64,000 nucleotides of DNA from JAKAWQ01 sp963840545 (lineage in GTDB: Bacteria > Pseudomonadota > Alphaproteobacteria > Acetobacterales > Acetobacteraceae). Every line of letters starts with the position of its first letter. Position 1 is the first letter of the stretch. A program made the position numbers and the translations under genes. Location: positions 1-64,000 of the forward strand of contig CAWIZE010000007.1 of the NCBI GenBank assembly GCA_963840545.1, written 5' to 3'. The notes under the pieces are model-generated. The model saw only the letters and a program-made list of their open reading frames with translations. It did not search any database and was not told where the DNA came from. This document shows, one piece after another, positions 17,501 through 26,363 of the stretch.

Positions 17501-18243
17501 CTCCCGCCATCGACCGGCAGCCAGAGCAGCGCCTGCCGCCAGGCCGCGTCGGCGGCCACCGTATTCGCCGGGTCCGCCGCCAGCGCCGCCAGCCGCGCGA
17601 TCCCCGCCTCGCGCGTCCCCGCGCGGTCGGTGAGCAGCGTGGCAAAGGCGAGCTGCGCCCTGAGATTGCCCGGGTTGGCGTCGAGCAGCCGGGCCAGCCC
17701 GGCGGTCGCCGCGTCCCATCCCCCCTCGGTGCCGGCCAGCGTCTGGTAATATTCGACCGCGAGGTCCGGCGGCGGCACGGTGCCGTGGAACGCCTCCTGG
17801 TAGCGCTGCACGGCCTCCACCGCCTGCCCGTCCGCGGCGAGGCGGCGCGCCTGCCCGAGCAGCCCCGGATCGATCGGCCCGGCGCGCACCGCTTCCGCCA
17901 GCGCGGCCAGGCGCGGATCGTCCGGATGCGCCGCGCGGAGCCGGGCGAGCGTCGCGGCGGCTGCTTCCTGCTCGCCGCGCGAAACCTCGAGCCGCGTCAG
18001 CATCGCCAGCGCCTCCGCGCTGCCCGGATCGGCGAGCAGGGCGCGGCCGATCGCCGCCTCCGCCGCCGCCGGCTGGCCATGGGCGAGCCAGTACCGTGCC
18101 TGCTCGAGGAGCACCGTCGTCGGACCCGGCGTCGCCGCCGGCGGCCCTGCTGCCTGCCCAAACGCCGGGTTGGGCACAGCGGCCAGCATCAGCCCGCACA
18201 GCCCCACTTCGGCGAGGCTCAGCCGGTGCCGCCGCTGCTTCAT
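14566..18243 (-). CDS. bcsC: Cellulose synthase outer-membrane subunit C
   Basis: Protein of 1225 residues from ATG 18243, whose ATGA overlaps the acsAB stop. A signal peptide (MKQRRHRLSLAEVGLCGLML, cleavage after AFG) is followed by about 850 residues of TPR-type helical repeats rich in Ala and Arg. The C-terminal third is a beta-barrel exporter (LSFGGGIRTRSGTPGLDQLL onward, ending in SGLFFARYIFNGAHQ). This is the standard layout of BcsC, which guides the glucan chain across the periplasm and outer membrane. Tandem 15-bp duplications occur inside (17026-17055) without breaking the frame. Confidence 0.92.
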   Translation of the reverse strand: MKQRRHRLSLAEVGLCGLMLAAVPNPAFGQAAGPPAATPGPTTVLLEQARYWLAHGQPAAAEAAIGRALLADPGSAEALAMLTRLEVSRGEQEAAAATLARLRAAHPDDPRLAALAEAVRAGPIDPGLLGQARRLAADGQAVEAVQRYQEAFHGTVPPPDLAVEYYQTLAGTEGGWDAATAGLARLLDANPGNLRAQLAFATLLTDRAGTREAGIARLAALAADPANTVAADAAWRQALLWLPVDGGSVGAYRTWLAAHPDDPTMVALLTEAEHPVLSPAEQAGRARVAGFAALQAGRLADAASSFQAALKVDPHDGAADGAALGGLGLVRLRQGDMEEARGLLARAIAADPAAAGRWQAALAGADVGAEYARAKSLIAAGELAAAARQLRAIIAQGGDVSGGDVSGAELMLAGVLRREGHGDAAASLLARAGAAGGAQQAGPLRAQLLRRRAAAASDPGEKLALLNQAVAADPADPWTRLDLARALEAAGQDAEAEQMMAAVTGVAEPSADALQAGAIFAAENHRPAEAAALVARLPPAARTPEMQSIAEAAALSGEIRAALALAPVNPGDARRRLLALAARPDPEGARGAAIARAFLRMGDPFGAREALATAQAATPAPTAAQLIAYAGVLLEAGRTADAAALVASVGDAADLSAQQSAALDQLRAGIAVTASDALDTEGRTADAYDALAPALRESPEDPALNLALGRLYQSADEPGQALAIDTAVLARNPDDMAARQAAIGAAIQAGQWRQAALWVGEATERAPNDPGAWLAAASFARAQGDSGQALADLQTARSLRLEQLGAGGGLAGPVPADPPGTTIPGTNPFRGAATSPGAAGTGTPADPTLAEIDRQIAALDDQVSPKLSFGGGIRTRSGTPGLDQLLDATTPIEASFSPDGRGTLHVTATPTFLTAGQLAGGASSQAQFGTAALGGSAVPQNQQAAGVGLDIAFAEGWFAADAGVTPLGFAETNAVGGVTLSPLIADNLRLRITAERRAVTDSVLSYAGTSDPNSGTSWGGVTRSGGHLQLEFSAGPANFYVGGGYDWLAGSAVASNEEGEFGAGGSLPVWQSGSDAVRVGLDLVYFGYQKNLRYFSLGQGGYFSPQSYFAAVIPVNYQGSEGDLSWSVGGSLGFQTYDEAASDVFPDNPALQDALVARAASTPGLATTYASDSNAGVVGGAHGELTYRVSRSLELGGRASYQRTGDWNTASGLFFARYIFNGAHQ

Positions 18244-21200
18244 CGCTCCGATGCCGCCCGCGTGGGCAGGGCGAGCCGCCGCGCCGCGCGCCCGCGCAGC
18301 ATCCCGTAGAACAGCATCGCAACCAGCGCCGAGGCCGCCAGCATCAGCGCCAGCGTCGCCGCCGGCTCGTCCCGGAGCAGCCAGTCGGGCCACAGCCAGA
18401 ACGGCAAATGCCCGACCGTGTAGCGCGGCCCGGCCCGGTACGAGCTGATCGTCCCGCCATCGAGCAGCGCAAGGCTGCCCTGGATATCCGCAACGAGGCG
18501 CGGATTGCCCATCGCCGCGACCAGCGCCGTCAGCCCCGCCGGCCTGCCGGCGAGCAGCGCCACCACCGAGCGGTGCGCGGCGAGCGGCGATTGCGCGCCG
18601 ATCATCGCCGCGCTCTCATCGCCAAGCCTGGCACCACCAAGCCTGGCATCGCCGAGCGGCGGCGGCAGGAGCAACGAGAGCCGCCCGCCTTCGATGCGAT
18701 AGGGGCTCGCCGCGAGCAGCGAAGCCGCCGGCGCTCCCGCTGCTGACGACATGTCCGCGAGCGTGCCGAGCAGGATCAGCTCGCGCCCGGCGACGCTCGC
18801 GAGCTCGCCTGGCCGCACCACCGCGACCCGCAGCACGGGATAGCCGGTGAGCGAGCCGATCCGCCCCATGAGATCGAGGAACGCGCCGAGCTCGCCCTCG
18901 GCCGGCCGCTCCGGCAGCACCACCGCCGTCTCGGAGAGGTCGGCGAGCCGGGTGAAGGGGAAGCCGGCGCCGGCGAAGAAGGCGAGGTTGGGCAGCGTCG
19001 TGAAATGATAGGCGCCGGCGAGGTCGATCGTCGAATTCGGATCGACCCCCATATGCAGATCCCCGGGGATCGCGGCACAGCTTCCCCGCGCCAGCGGCCG
19101 CGCGTCGAAATAGAGCTGCAGGTCGTTCTGGCCGAACACCAGCCAGGGCGGGATCGCGGTCGGCCCGCCCAGTGTCGCCTGCGCCGGGAGCCCGATCAGC
19201 CGCCCGATCCAGCCGAACGGCCCTTCCCGGGGCGCCAGCGAGTAGCTCCGGAGGTAGTTGCCGTTGATCGAGACGTCGAGCCGCGAGGCCGCCACGTCGA
19301 TGATCGGCCCCGGCGGGGCGCGGAATTTTATGTCGGCGGAAAACCCCTGGTCCCGCCACGTATAGAGGTCGGGCGCGGTGCGGAACGGCACCTGGAACGT
19401 CCCGGGCACGTAGCCGCTGCCCTGGAGCGAGGCGGGATCGACCAGCGACCCGAAGGCCACCTTCCGGTTCGTCGGGATCCAGTCCGGCGCGTCATAGGGC
19501 CGGCGGGGCGGGGCGGCCGGCGCCGTGACGCTCATCGCCGCGCCGCTCAGCGTCCGGCTGCCGAGCGCGAGCGCGCTCGCCGCGGCGACCGCCTCCGCCC
19601 CGCTCCGTCCCGCCACCACCAGGATCGTGGCGAAGGGATCGTTCGGGTTCGGAACCTCGGCGATGGTCGGCCCGTCGATCGGCGGCAGCGCAACGCCCGC
19701 CGGCGCGGTGTCGGCGGTGGCGATCAGCACCGCATCGCCCGAGGCAGGCGCCGCGCCCGCAACCGGGAAGCGCGCGCCGCGGTAATCGGCGAGCGCGCCG
19801 AACCAGGAGGCGGCGATCGCCGCCGCCGCCAGCGTGTGGTCGTCCGCATCCGCGGCGAGGATGAAGGGCAGGGTGAGCGTGCGGCGAACCTGGGGCTGGA
19901 AGAAGGGCCGCGGCAGCTCGGCGAGGTCGCGCCGCGCGGGCAGGCGCGCCAGGGTGAGCCGGAGCGTCGAGGCGTCGGACACGCTCGCCCACAAAAGCCC
20001 GCTCAGCGGATCGTTGCAGTCGCGCGTGTAGCGGCCGGTGAAGCGGAAATTGAGCCGGTTGCCGTCCTGGAAGAACACCGGGTTCACCGCCATCGCCAGC
20101 GGGCCGAACTGCGGATGGTCCGGATTGACCGGGATGGTGCCGACATACTGCTCGTTCAGCGTCACGGTGACGTTGCTGAAGGCGGGGATCAGCGCCGGCG
20201 ACATCGCGCCCGCGAGCGTGAGCGTCGCCGCCGTCACCACCTCGTCGCTCGGGATGCCGAACATCACGCCCTGGAGCGGGCTGGTGCCGCGCATCGTCAT
20301 CGGCCCGGCGCCGAGCGCGCTCAGCGGATAAAGGACGCTGTGGACGCTGGCGCCGATCCCCGCGTCGGAAGCGGCCACCGGGGCCGCCACGGGCGCCACC
20401 ACGGGCGCCACCACGGGCGCCGGAGGCTGCGCCAGGGCGGGGGGCAACGGCGGCATCAGCGGCGGCATCGCCGGTCCCGGCACGGGAATCGGCCGCACCG
20501 TCATCCCGCCCGCGCCGGGCGCGGCGTCGTTCGCCGGCGCCTGGGCCCGCGCCGCCGGCATGGGCCTGCGCCGCTGGCGCCTGGGCCTGCGCCGCTGGCG
20601 CCTGGGCCTGCGCCGCCGCCGGCAGCAGGAGTGCCAGCGCAATCGCCGCCGCCCGGATCCCGCGCCCCGCCGTGGCCCCGCGCGGACGGACGACGAGGCT
20701 CTGCTTCGCCAGCGTCCCGGCCGGCACCCGCGCTGTCGCCGCCAGGCGGGCCGCCGCCACATCGGCCGCCGTCGCCGGCTCCCCGCGCGGGCGGAACAGC
20801 CCGCGGATGCTGACCAGCACGAGCCGGAGGCTCCGCAGCGGCCGATCGTCCGGAAAGTCGCTCCACCCCAGCCAGGCATCGGCGCGCCCGAAGACGACGC
20901 TCACGATCCGGCTCTCCTCGGCGATCGAGGCGGGCTTCCAGGCGAGCTGCAGCGTGCCCTCCGACCAGCGCCGCACCGCAGCCGGCAGCAGCAGCGGCGG
21001 GCCGCCCGCCGAAACCTCGACCTCGATCCGCGCGCCCTCGGCCGCCGCCTCTCGCGTCCCCTCTCGCGTCCCCTCTCGCGCCCCTTCTGGCCACCCCTCC
21101 GGCACCGCCGCAGCGATGCTCGCGCCGCCGAGCGACAGATCGCGCGTCTCGCCCCGCAGCACCCGCCCGTCCGCCAGCCAGAGCGTCGCGGCCAGCCGCG

Positions 21201-22915
21201 CCCGCACCCGGTGCCGCGCGCGGGCCTGCCGCGCCTCGCGCCCGACCGCGAGGGCGGCCATCACGATCAGCAGGCTGAACGTCACCCAGATCGAGTTCAG
21301 CGCCAGCGCCTGGAAGCCGAGCGTCGTCGTCCGCTCGAAGACCATCCCGTAGAGGCCGCGCAGCAGCCCGAGCAGCAGCACGAAGGCGAGGATCAGGTTC
21401 GGATAGACCGCGCGCATGTCGAAATATCCGTTGCTCAGCAAGCCCGCCTTTCTCCGTCACGTTGAAGCGGCCGCGGCGCGGGTCGAGCAGCGTCGCCAGC
21501 GTCACCCGCACCAGGAAGAGCGCGAGCACCGTCTCGTAGATCTCGCTCCAGAAGGAGTGGCGCCAGTTCCGTTGCGTGCGCGAATTGGTGCCCACCGCGT
21601 GGAAGATGTGCGGCAGCGCGTAGGCCACGATCGCCAGCGGCGAGGCGGCGATGATGTTCTGGCCGAGGAGGAGGAACCCGAGCGGGGCGACGAGGAAGAT
21701 GACGCGCGGCACGGCGAACAGGAAATGCGCCATGGCGTTGAGGTAGCAGAGCCGCTGGGCGAGGCTGAGCCCGCGCCCGAACAGCGGATTGTCGAGGCGC
21801 AGGATCTGCAGCATCCCCCGCGCCCAGCGGATGCGCTGGCCGATATGCAGGATCAGCCGCTCGGTCGCCAGCCCGGCCGCCAGCGGCAGGCGGAGATAGG
21901 CGGAGTTCCAGCCCGCCCGGTGCAGCCGGAGCGCGGTGTGGGCGTCCTCGGTCACGGTCTCCACCGCGAAGCCGCCGATCTCCTCGAGTGCCGCGCGGCG
22001 GAGCACCGCGCAGGAGCCGCAGAAGAACGAAGCGTTCCAGAAATCGTCGCCGCACTGCACGAGGCCGTAGAAGAGGTTGCCCTCGGGCGGCACCCGCGCG
22101 CCCCCGCGGAGGTTCCGCTGGAACGGATCGGGCGAATAGAAATGATGCGGCGTCTGCAGCGCGGCCAGGCTCGGGTCGCGCAGCATCCAGCCCATCGTCA
22201 TCTGCAGGAAGGCGCGGGTCGGCACGTGGTCGCAGTCGAAGACGGCGACGAATTCGCCGTCGGTCCGGTCGAGCGCGTGGTTGAGGTTGCCGGCTTTCGC
22301 ATGCGCGTTGTCGGGCCGGATGATGTAGCCCGCGCCCGCCGCTTCGGCGAAGTTGCGGAACTCGGTCCGCCTGCCGTCATCGAGGATATAGACGCGGAGT
22401 TTTTCGCGCGGCCAGTCGATCGCCAGCGCCGCGAGCACGGTGGCGCGCACCACCGAGAGATCCTCGTTGTAGGTCGGGATGAACACATCGACCGTCGGCC
22501 ATTTTTCCGAGTTTTCCGGGAGAGGCTCGGGTTTGCGCTCGAGCGGCCAGCTCGTCTGCAGATAGCCGAGCGCCAGCACGATCACCGCATAGAGCTCGGC
22601 CAGCGCCAGCGCGATGCCGAGCAGCGACTGGAGGAAGCTGTCGAAGACCAGCGTCTCGCTCACCCGCCAGACGATGTAGCGGAGCGACACGGCGGCCGAG
22701 AGCACCACCAGGAACAGCGTCATTCCCCGGCCGGGAAACCGGTTGCAGACCAGGAAGAGGAGAATCGTCGCCGCGGCGAAGCCCGCCTGCTCCCGCGCCG
22801 TGAGCTGCACCGAAGCCGCCGACCAGATGAGCAGGAGGCCGATCACGACGAGGAGGGCGAGCACCGCCCGCCACGCCCGGCTGCCCGCCCGCCCGGAACG
22901 AGCCGCGGCGCTCAT
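18240..22915 (-). CDS. bcsAB: Fused cellulose synthase catalytic and c-di-GMP/periplasmic subunit AcsAB (two frame displacements)
   Basis: The BcsA part starts at ATG 22915, overlapping the bcsQ stop. It has membrane spans, then the GT2 motifs YILDDGRR (D179), FDCDH (D227/D229), TED (322-324) and QRIRW (360-364), then a PilZ domain with RHRVR and DLSLGG for c-di-GMP. The BcsB part (from about 20560) ends with a C-terminal membrane anchor at 18240. The frame slips by one base near 21443, between EKGGL and LSNGYFD, and again near 20562, in an Ala/Gln/Pro linker after a hydrophobic stretch. Each slip equals one extra base on this strand. Correcting both gives one polypeptide of about 1557 residues, close to the 1550 of Komagataeibacter AcsAB. 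Two separate genes remain possible, but BcsB would then lack its export signal. Confidence 0.82.
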
Positions 22916-23709
22916 GCCTCGACCCGGGCGAGGCCGCCGCGGGCCCGCGGCGCGGCGAGCCTGGCGGCGATCGTCCGCGCCAGCCCCTGGATATCCTCCG
23001 CGGCGCGCGAAGCGGGCGCGTATTCGCCGATCGTCCGCTGCGCCGCCGCCGCCTCGGCGACGTTCTCGTCGCGATAGATCGTCGCCAGCCTGCGCCCGCC
23101 GAGCTTGCGCGCCGTCGCCGCCTCGATCGCCGGGCCGAGCCGGGTGCGCCGGTCGAGCTGGTTCAGCACATAGCAGAGGCGCGGATCGTCCTCGCCGGGC
23201 AGCGCCTGGCCGAAGGCGCGTCCGCTCTGCACCGAGGCGATCAGCGAGATCGACATCGCGTCGACCAGCAGCACGGTGGCGACGACGTCGGCGAGCCGCA
23301 GGATCGCCGCGATCTGCGCCGACGGCCCGGGCATGGTGTCCACCACCACCACCTGGTCCGGCTCGTCCAGCATCTCGCCCACGGGCCCGGCGAGCAGGCC
23401 CGGCCGGGCCGCGAGCTCGGCCGAGAAGCCGAGCGCGCCGGCGAAGTCCGTCCGCCCATAGGCCAGCAGCGCGACCCCCTGGCGCGTCGGGCGCAGCGCC
23501 GCCCGCCAGTCGGGCTGGTCCAGGAGCGTCGCCACATAGCCGGCCGGATCGCCGACGGGGATGCCGAAATGCAGCCGGAGCGCGTTCTGCGGGTCGAGAT
23601 CGAGGGCGATCACCTTGTGGCCGAGGCGGGCGAGGTCGCTCGCCACGTTCGCGGCCAGCGTCGTCTTGCCGACGCCGCCCTTGGGCGAGGCGAAGCAGAT
23701 CAGCGGCAC
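22912..23709 (-). CDS. bcsQ: Cellulose biosynthesis ATPase BcsQ
   Basis: MinD/ParA-family ATPase of 265 residues with the deviant Walker A SPKGGVGKTT (residues 8-17), DLDPQNALRLHFG near 42, and VVVVDTMPGPSAQ, the Walker B region. BcsQ is needed for polar placement and activity of the cellulose synthase in enterobacteria. Its stop overlaps the AcsAB start, and it lies 9 bp after the small upstream gene, so all are in one operon. Confidence 0.88.
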   Translation of the reverse strand: MPLICFASPKGGVGKTTLAANVASDLARLGHKVIALDLDPQNALRLHFGIPVGDPAGYVATLLDQPDWRAALRPTRQGVALLAYGRTDFAGALGFSAELAARPGLLAGPVGEMLDEPDQVVVVDTMPGPSAQIAAILRLADVVATVLLVDAMSISLIASVQSGRAFGQALPGEDDPRLCYVLNQLDRRTRLGPAIEAATARKLGGRRLATIYRDENVAEAAAAQRTIGEYAPASRAAEDIQGLARTIAARLAAPRARGGLARVEA

Positions 23710-23718
23710 GGCCTGCGG

Positions 23719-24087
23719 CTACAGTCGGCGGAAGAGCTCGCCGAGCCCGGCACCGCCGTTCTCGCCCGAGGCGCGGGCACCGTGCAGCGCCCGGAACATC
23801 CCCGCCAGGCCGTCCCGGCCGGGGCCGGTCTCGCCGCCCGCGCCCTTCGCCTCCGCGCCCTTCGCCTCCGCGCCCATGGCCTCCGCGGCCGGCGCCGGCG
23901 GGCCGGCGCCCACCCATTCGGTCCCGGGCAGGGACGCGGCGAGCAGCGGAAAGGGGGAGGGGGGTATCTCGGGCTCCGCCGCCGGCCCCCCCGCCGGCCC
24001 GGACGGCGCGAAACTGCGATAGCCGGTCATCGTCGCGCCGACGGCGGCGAACGCACGCCGGACATCGGAATCGGATTGCTCGTCCAC
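23719..24087 (-). CDS. Proline/alanine-rich cellulose operon leader protein (BcsP/BcsO-like)
   Basis: First gene of the cellulose operon. GTG 24087 is preferred because GGAGG lies 7 bp upstream; an ATG at 24153 would add 22 residues without a ribosome site. The 122-residue product has a short conserved-looking N-terminus (SDSDVRRAFAAVGATMTGYRSF), a low-complexity middle with a duplicated EAKGA motif, and a C-terminus with FRALHG and LGELFRRL. Short helical termini around a proline-rich centre are typical of the BcsP/BcsO accessory proteins, though sequence alone does not prove the family. Confidence 0.6.
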   Translation of the reverse strand: MDEQSDSDVRRAFAAVGATMTGYRSFAPSGPAGGPAAEPEIPPSPFPLLAASLPGTEWVGAGPPAPAAEAMGAEAKGAEAKGAGGETGPGRDGLAGMFRALHGARASGENGGAGLGELFRRL

Positions 24088-24129
24088 GCAGCGCCCTCCG
24101 CCCGTCGGCCGTCCGGCTGCTCCGCAACG

Positions 24130-24220
24130 GCCCGTATCAATCAGACGTTTCAATGTGACACAACCAGCGATTGATTGCGATACGAAATTTATCTCACCAG
24201 TGTGAATGAAACGTATCGTA
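24130..24220. promoter_or_regulatory. AT-rich promoter region of the cellulose operon with inverted GATAC motifs
   Basis: This short stretch is far more AT-rich than its surroundings and lies directly upstream of the cellulose operon. It contains CGATACG (24178-24184) and its inverted copy CGTATCG (24212-24218), plus CGTATCA at 24132-24138. The same GATAC motif recurs four times at 29762-29808, so it may be an operator (inference). No sigma-70 boxes are assigned. Confidence 0.35.
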
Positions 24221-24520
24221 TTACGGGTGAAAGCGACCCGTCACCCGCCGGGCGCCCTGACCGGCCCCCGCTCTGACCGGCCCGCGCCCTCGGGCCCACG
24301 CTTCCCACCCCTCGGCGCCCGGAGGGCGAGGGCGGCGCCGACCATGCCAACGCCTCGCACCGCGTGGGATGCGCGAGACGCCGGACCCCCATCCGCGTCC
24401 GTGCCCCGGGAAACGACCGCGGCGCGGGCGGCGATGGCCCCTGCGTTGCATTCCCTCCGGAGGTTATCCGTGATGAACGCCACGCGCTGAGGCCGGAACG
24501 GGCCACGGAGACCGCGCCGC
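24221..24520. other. Intergenic region left of the mobile island
   Basis: No credible gene is recognised in these 300 bases. They are GC-rich (many CCGG and CCCG runs) and separate the cellulose promoter from the ATPase remnant. Confidence 0.4.
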
Positions 24521-24635
24521 ATGAGCACGCGCCGAAAAGTGGAGGCACGCCGGCCGGAGAGGGACGGTCCGCGCGCATCGAGTCTCTGCGCGTGGAAAAT
24601 TACCGGGTTCTGCGCGATGTTGAGCTTGACCCGTC
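24521..24635 (+). pseudogene. N-terminal remnant of an AAA/RecF-like ATPase, cut by intron insertion
   Basis: The peptide RIESLRVENYRVLRDVELDP (24580-24633 region) is the typical first strand of AAA_21/RecF/OLD-like ATPases, normally followed by a P-loop such as GPNGSGKST. Here it stops at the 5' junction of a group II intron fragment and no continuation is found in the window. A good ATG (24521, with ACGGAGA upstream) is one frame off, so the start is uncertain. Confidence 0.45.
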
Positions 24636-24642
24636 TTATTCA

Positions 24643-24768
24643 GTGCGCGCCAGCGGCACGGTTCACCGGTGGAGGGAGGATCCACCCAGGGAGTTGTCGG
24701 GAGACCCTGGTGGCTGACGAGCGGCTTGGTCGGGTCACCGGGCGGGCCGAAGCCCCGCGAGGAGGCTT
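24643..24768 (+). mobile_element. Group II intron 5' fragment, copy 1
   Basis: Begins GTGCGCGCC directly after TCTTATTCA, and is colinear for about 125 bp with the longer copy at 27710 (shared landmarks GGATCCACCCAGGGAGTTGT, GCTGACGAGCGGCT and CCGGGCGGGCCGAAGCC). The common GTGC start and identical 5' exon context TCTTATTCA fit a group II intron 5' splice site. The copy is cut off within domain I. Confidence 0.6.
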
Positions 24769-24872
24769 GAAAGGGGACTACGGTCAGCTGCGAAGGGACG
24801 AAATCGACAACTATCCGGGGAATTCCGGATCAGACGGGGCTGCGGATGCGCAACTTGGCGGGGTGAAGCGCG

Positions 24873-24941
24873 ATGGTGATTGTTTTTGAAGGACGCAACC
24901 TGTTGGAGGACATGGCACTGGTGATGTGCGTTGGCGCTGTA
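24873..24941 (+). pseudogene. Detached 5' end of the Kef-type antiporter gene
   Basis: Reading from ATG 24873 gives MVIVFEGRNLLEDMALVMCV followed by GAV, the expected N-terminus of the antiporter that continues after the IS at 26364 with MCVGALAAV. The 14 bases ATGTGCGTTGGCGC occur on both sides. The fragment runs out of frame shortly before the IS end. Confidence 0.65.
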
Positions 24942-24972
24942 CCGCACCCGGTTTCTTGGACACAAGACACGA

Positions 24973-25884
24973 CTAAGCGGCCATCCTGAGATTGGCCTGG
25001 TTCCAGGCGGCTCTGGCTGCTGAAGGGCTCAGGAAGCGGTTCTTCTCGAGCAGCCAGGAGGCGTTGTACTGGGCGATGAAACCGCGCACCGCGGCGCGGA
25101 CTTCGTCGATGGTTTGGAAGATCCGGCCATGGACGATCTGTTCCTTGAGGGTCCGGAAGAACCGCTCGGCGACCCCGTTGGTCTCCGGTTCGCCGACAAA
25201 GGCGTAGCTCGGGGTCATGCCCCAGAACCGGATCTGTTTCTGGAAATGGTCGGCCATGAAGTTGCTGCCGTGATCGTGGCGGAGTGCGATGCCGCGAGCG
25301 GCCGAGGCGCTGAGATGACCGCTGATGGTCTTGACCGCCGTGCCAACGGCCTCTGCGGCGGCGTAGCGGTCGCCGCGCTTGCTGACGTTCCAGCCCAGAG
25401 CTTCGCCGTTCCAATGTTCGACGACGCCGAACAGCCAGACCTTGCCGTCTTCGACGGTCGGAATCTGGGTCGCATCCGTCGCCCACATGACGTTCGGCGC
25501 GTCAGTGATGATCCGGCCATCATGCTCGTTCGGTGGACCGCTTGGCCGGCGATGCGGCGAGAGCAGATTGTTCTCGCCCATCACCCGCAGGATTTGGGTG
25601 CGGCTGACCCGGATGCCGTCGAGCACGCGCAGCCTTGCCCAAACCTTGCGGTGGCCTTCGCCATGCCAGGGCGAGCGGGCGAGATCGGCTCTTATCGCCG
25701 CCAGCAGATCGGCATCCGAGAGCGCGGGCTTCGGACCGCGCCGACCCACTGTCGTCGCTGGTGCCAGATCCTGTCGCGTCGAACGCCAGGCGTAGAAGGA
25801 CGAGTGCGACACCCCGAACACCGCGCAGGTCCGTTCGACACCATAGGTGCGGCCGGTCGCCGGGGAGATCGCGGCGGCCGTCAC
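24973..25884 (-). CDS. IS3-type transposase OrfB (DDE integrase core)
   Basis: Protein of 303 residues with GTG at 25884 overlapping the orfA stop (GTGA). The rve/DDE core shows MWATDATQIP (first Asp), ALRHDHGSNFM (second Asp) and PETNGVAERFFRTLKEQ (Glu), followed by the usual C-terminal tail FIAQYNASWLLEKNRFLSPS. An HTH_21-like region (GEGHRKVWARLR) precedes the core. The frame is intact, so the element may still be mobile. Confidence 0.85.
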   Translation of the reverse strand: MTAAAISPATGRTYGVERTCAVFGVSHSSFYAWRSTRQDLAPATTVGRRGPKPALSDADLLAAIRADLARSPWHGEGHRKVWARLRVLDGIRVSRTQILRVMGENNLLSPHRRPSGPPNEHDGRIITDAPNVMWATDATQIPTVEDGKVWLFGVVEHWNGEALGWNVSKRGDRYAAAEAVGTAVKTISGHLSASAARGIALRHDHGSNFMADHFQKQIRFWGMTPSYAFVGEPETNGVAERFFRTLKEQIVHGRIFQTIDEVRAAVRGFIAQYNASWLLEKNRFLSPSAARAAWNQANLRMAA

Positions 25885-26306
25885 CGCGACCTCCGACGGA
25901 CCAAAGGGCCGGAATGACCGATCCGCGCGCGGAGCAGCTCGTTCTCCATCGAAAGTTCGCCGATCCGGTGCATGGCGGCGGCCAGTTCTGTGTTCTCGCT
26001 GTCGGTCTCACGCTCCTTCAGCGCCGCGTCGATCGCCGCTTGGGCCCGTTCGCGCCAGCGTTCCAGCCGATACAGCGGCACGCCGAGCTCCCGGGAGAGC
26101 AGCTCGGCCGGCTCGCCACGCATCAACCTCAACACCACCTCACGCTTGCGCGCGACGCTCCAGCGCTGACCAGGGGCCAACGGTCCCGTCACCGGCATCG
26201 GCTCCGCGGCCCGGCCTGTGGATAGCATGGACGGGCTACGCCCGCCCTCGCTTTCCACAGGCCCATCAACCGGCGCCCTCACATTCGCTTCCTTGATCAA
26301 AGCCAT
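25881..26306 (-). CDS. IS transposase OrfA (helix-turn-helix)
   Basis: Protein of 141 residues from ATG 26306. The N-terminal 50 residues are Pro/Gly-rich. A helix-turn-helix (SVARKREVVLRLMRGEPAEL, SRELGVPLYRLERWRERA) follows, then a coiled coil (DSENTELAAAMHRIGELSME) as in other IS3-type OrfA proteins. Its stop overlaps the OrfB start, a coupled arrangement; no slippery run for frameshifting is obvious. Confidence 0.8.
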   Translation of the reverse strand: MALIKEANVRAPVDGPVESEGGRSPSMLSTGRAAEPMPVTGPLAPGQRWSVARKREVVLRLMRGEPAELLSRELGVPLYRLERWRERAQAAIDAALKERETDSENTELAAAMHRIGELSMENELLRARIGHSGPLVRRRSR

Positions 26307-26363
26307 TCCTCTGCTCCCTCTTCTCTCGACAATACCGTGTCCAGAGAAATCGGGGGCAGCTCA

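Larger units (their letters stand above)
24957..26343 (-). mobile_element. IS3-like insertion sequence
   Basis: About 1.39 kb carrying overlapping orfA and orfB transposase genes on the minus strand. The ends carry a short inverted motif TGGACAC (24957-24963 and complement at 26337-26343), with TTTCT or TTCTC just outside. No direct target duplication is evident; instead the neighbouring antiporter gene is split and its 14-bp junction repeated. GC content is lower than in surrounding core genes. Confidence 0.75.

Noticed and set aside
14254..18309. Plus-strand open frame of about 1351 codons opposite bcsC
   Set aside because: Composition is low-complexity and it is antisense to a well-recognised BcsC; a shadow of GC-rich third positions.
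20559..20561. ATG at 20561 (minus strand) as the start of a separate bcsB
   Set aside because: The product would lack the export signal that lies just upstream in the other frame, no ribosome site is seen, and the fused length matches AcsAB better.
24206..24490. Open frames between the cellulose promoter and the ATPase remnant
   Set aside because: Short, Pro/Arg-rich, no ribosome site or family match.
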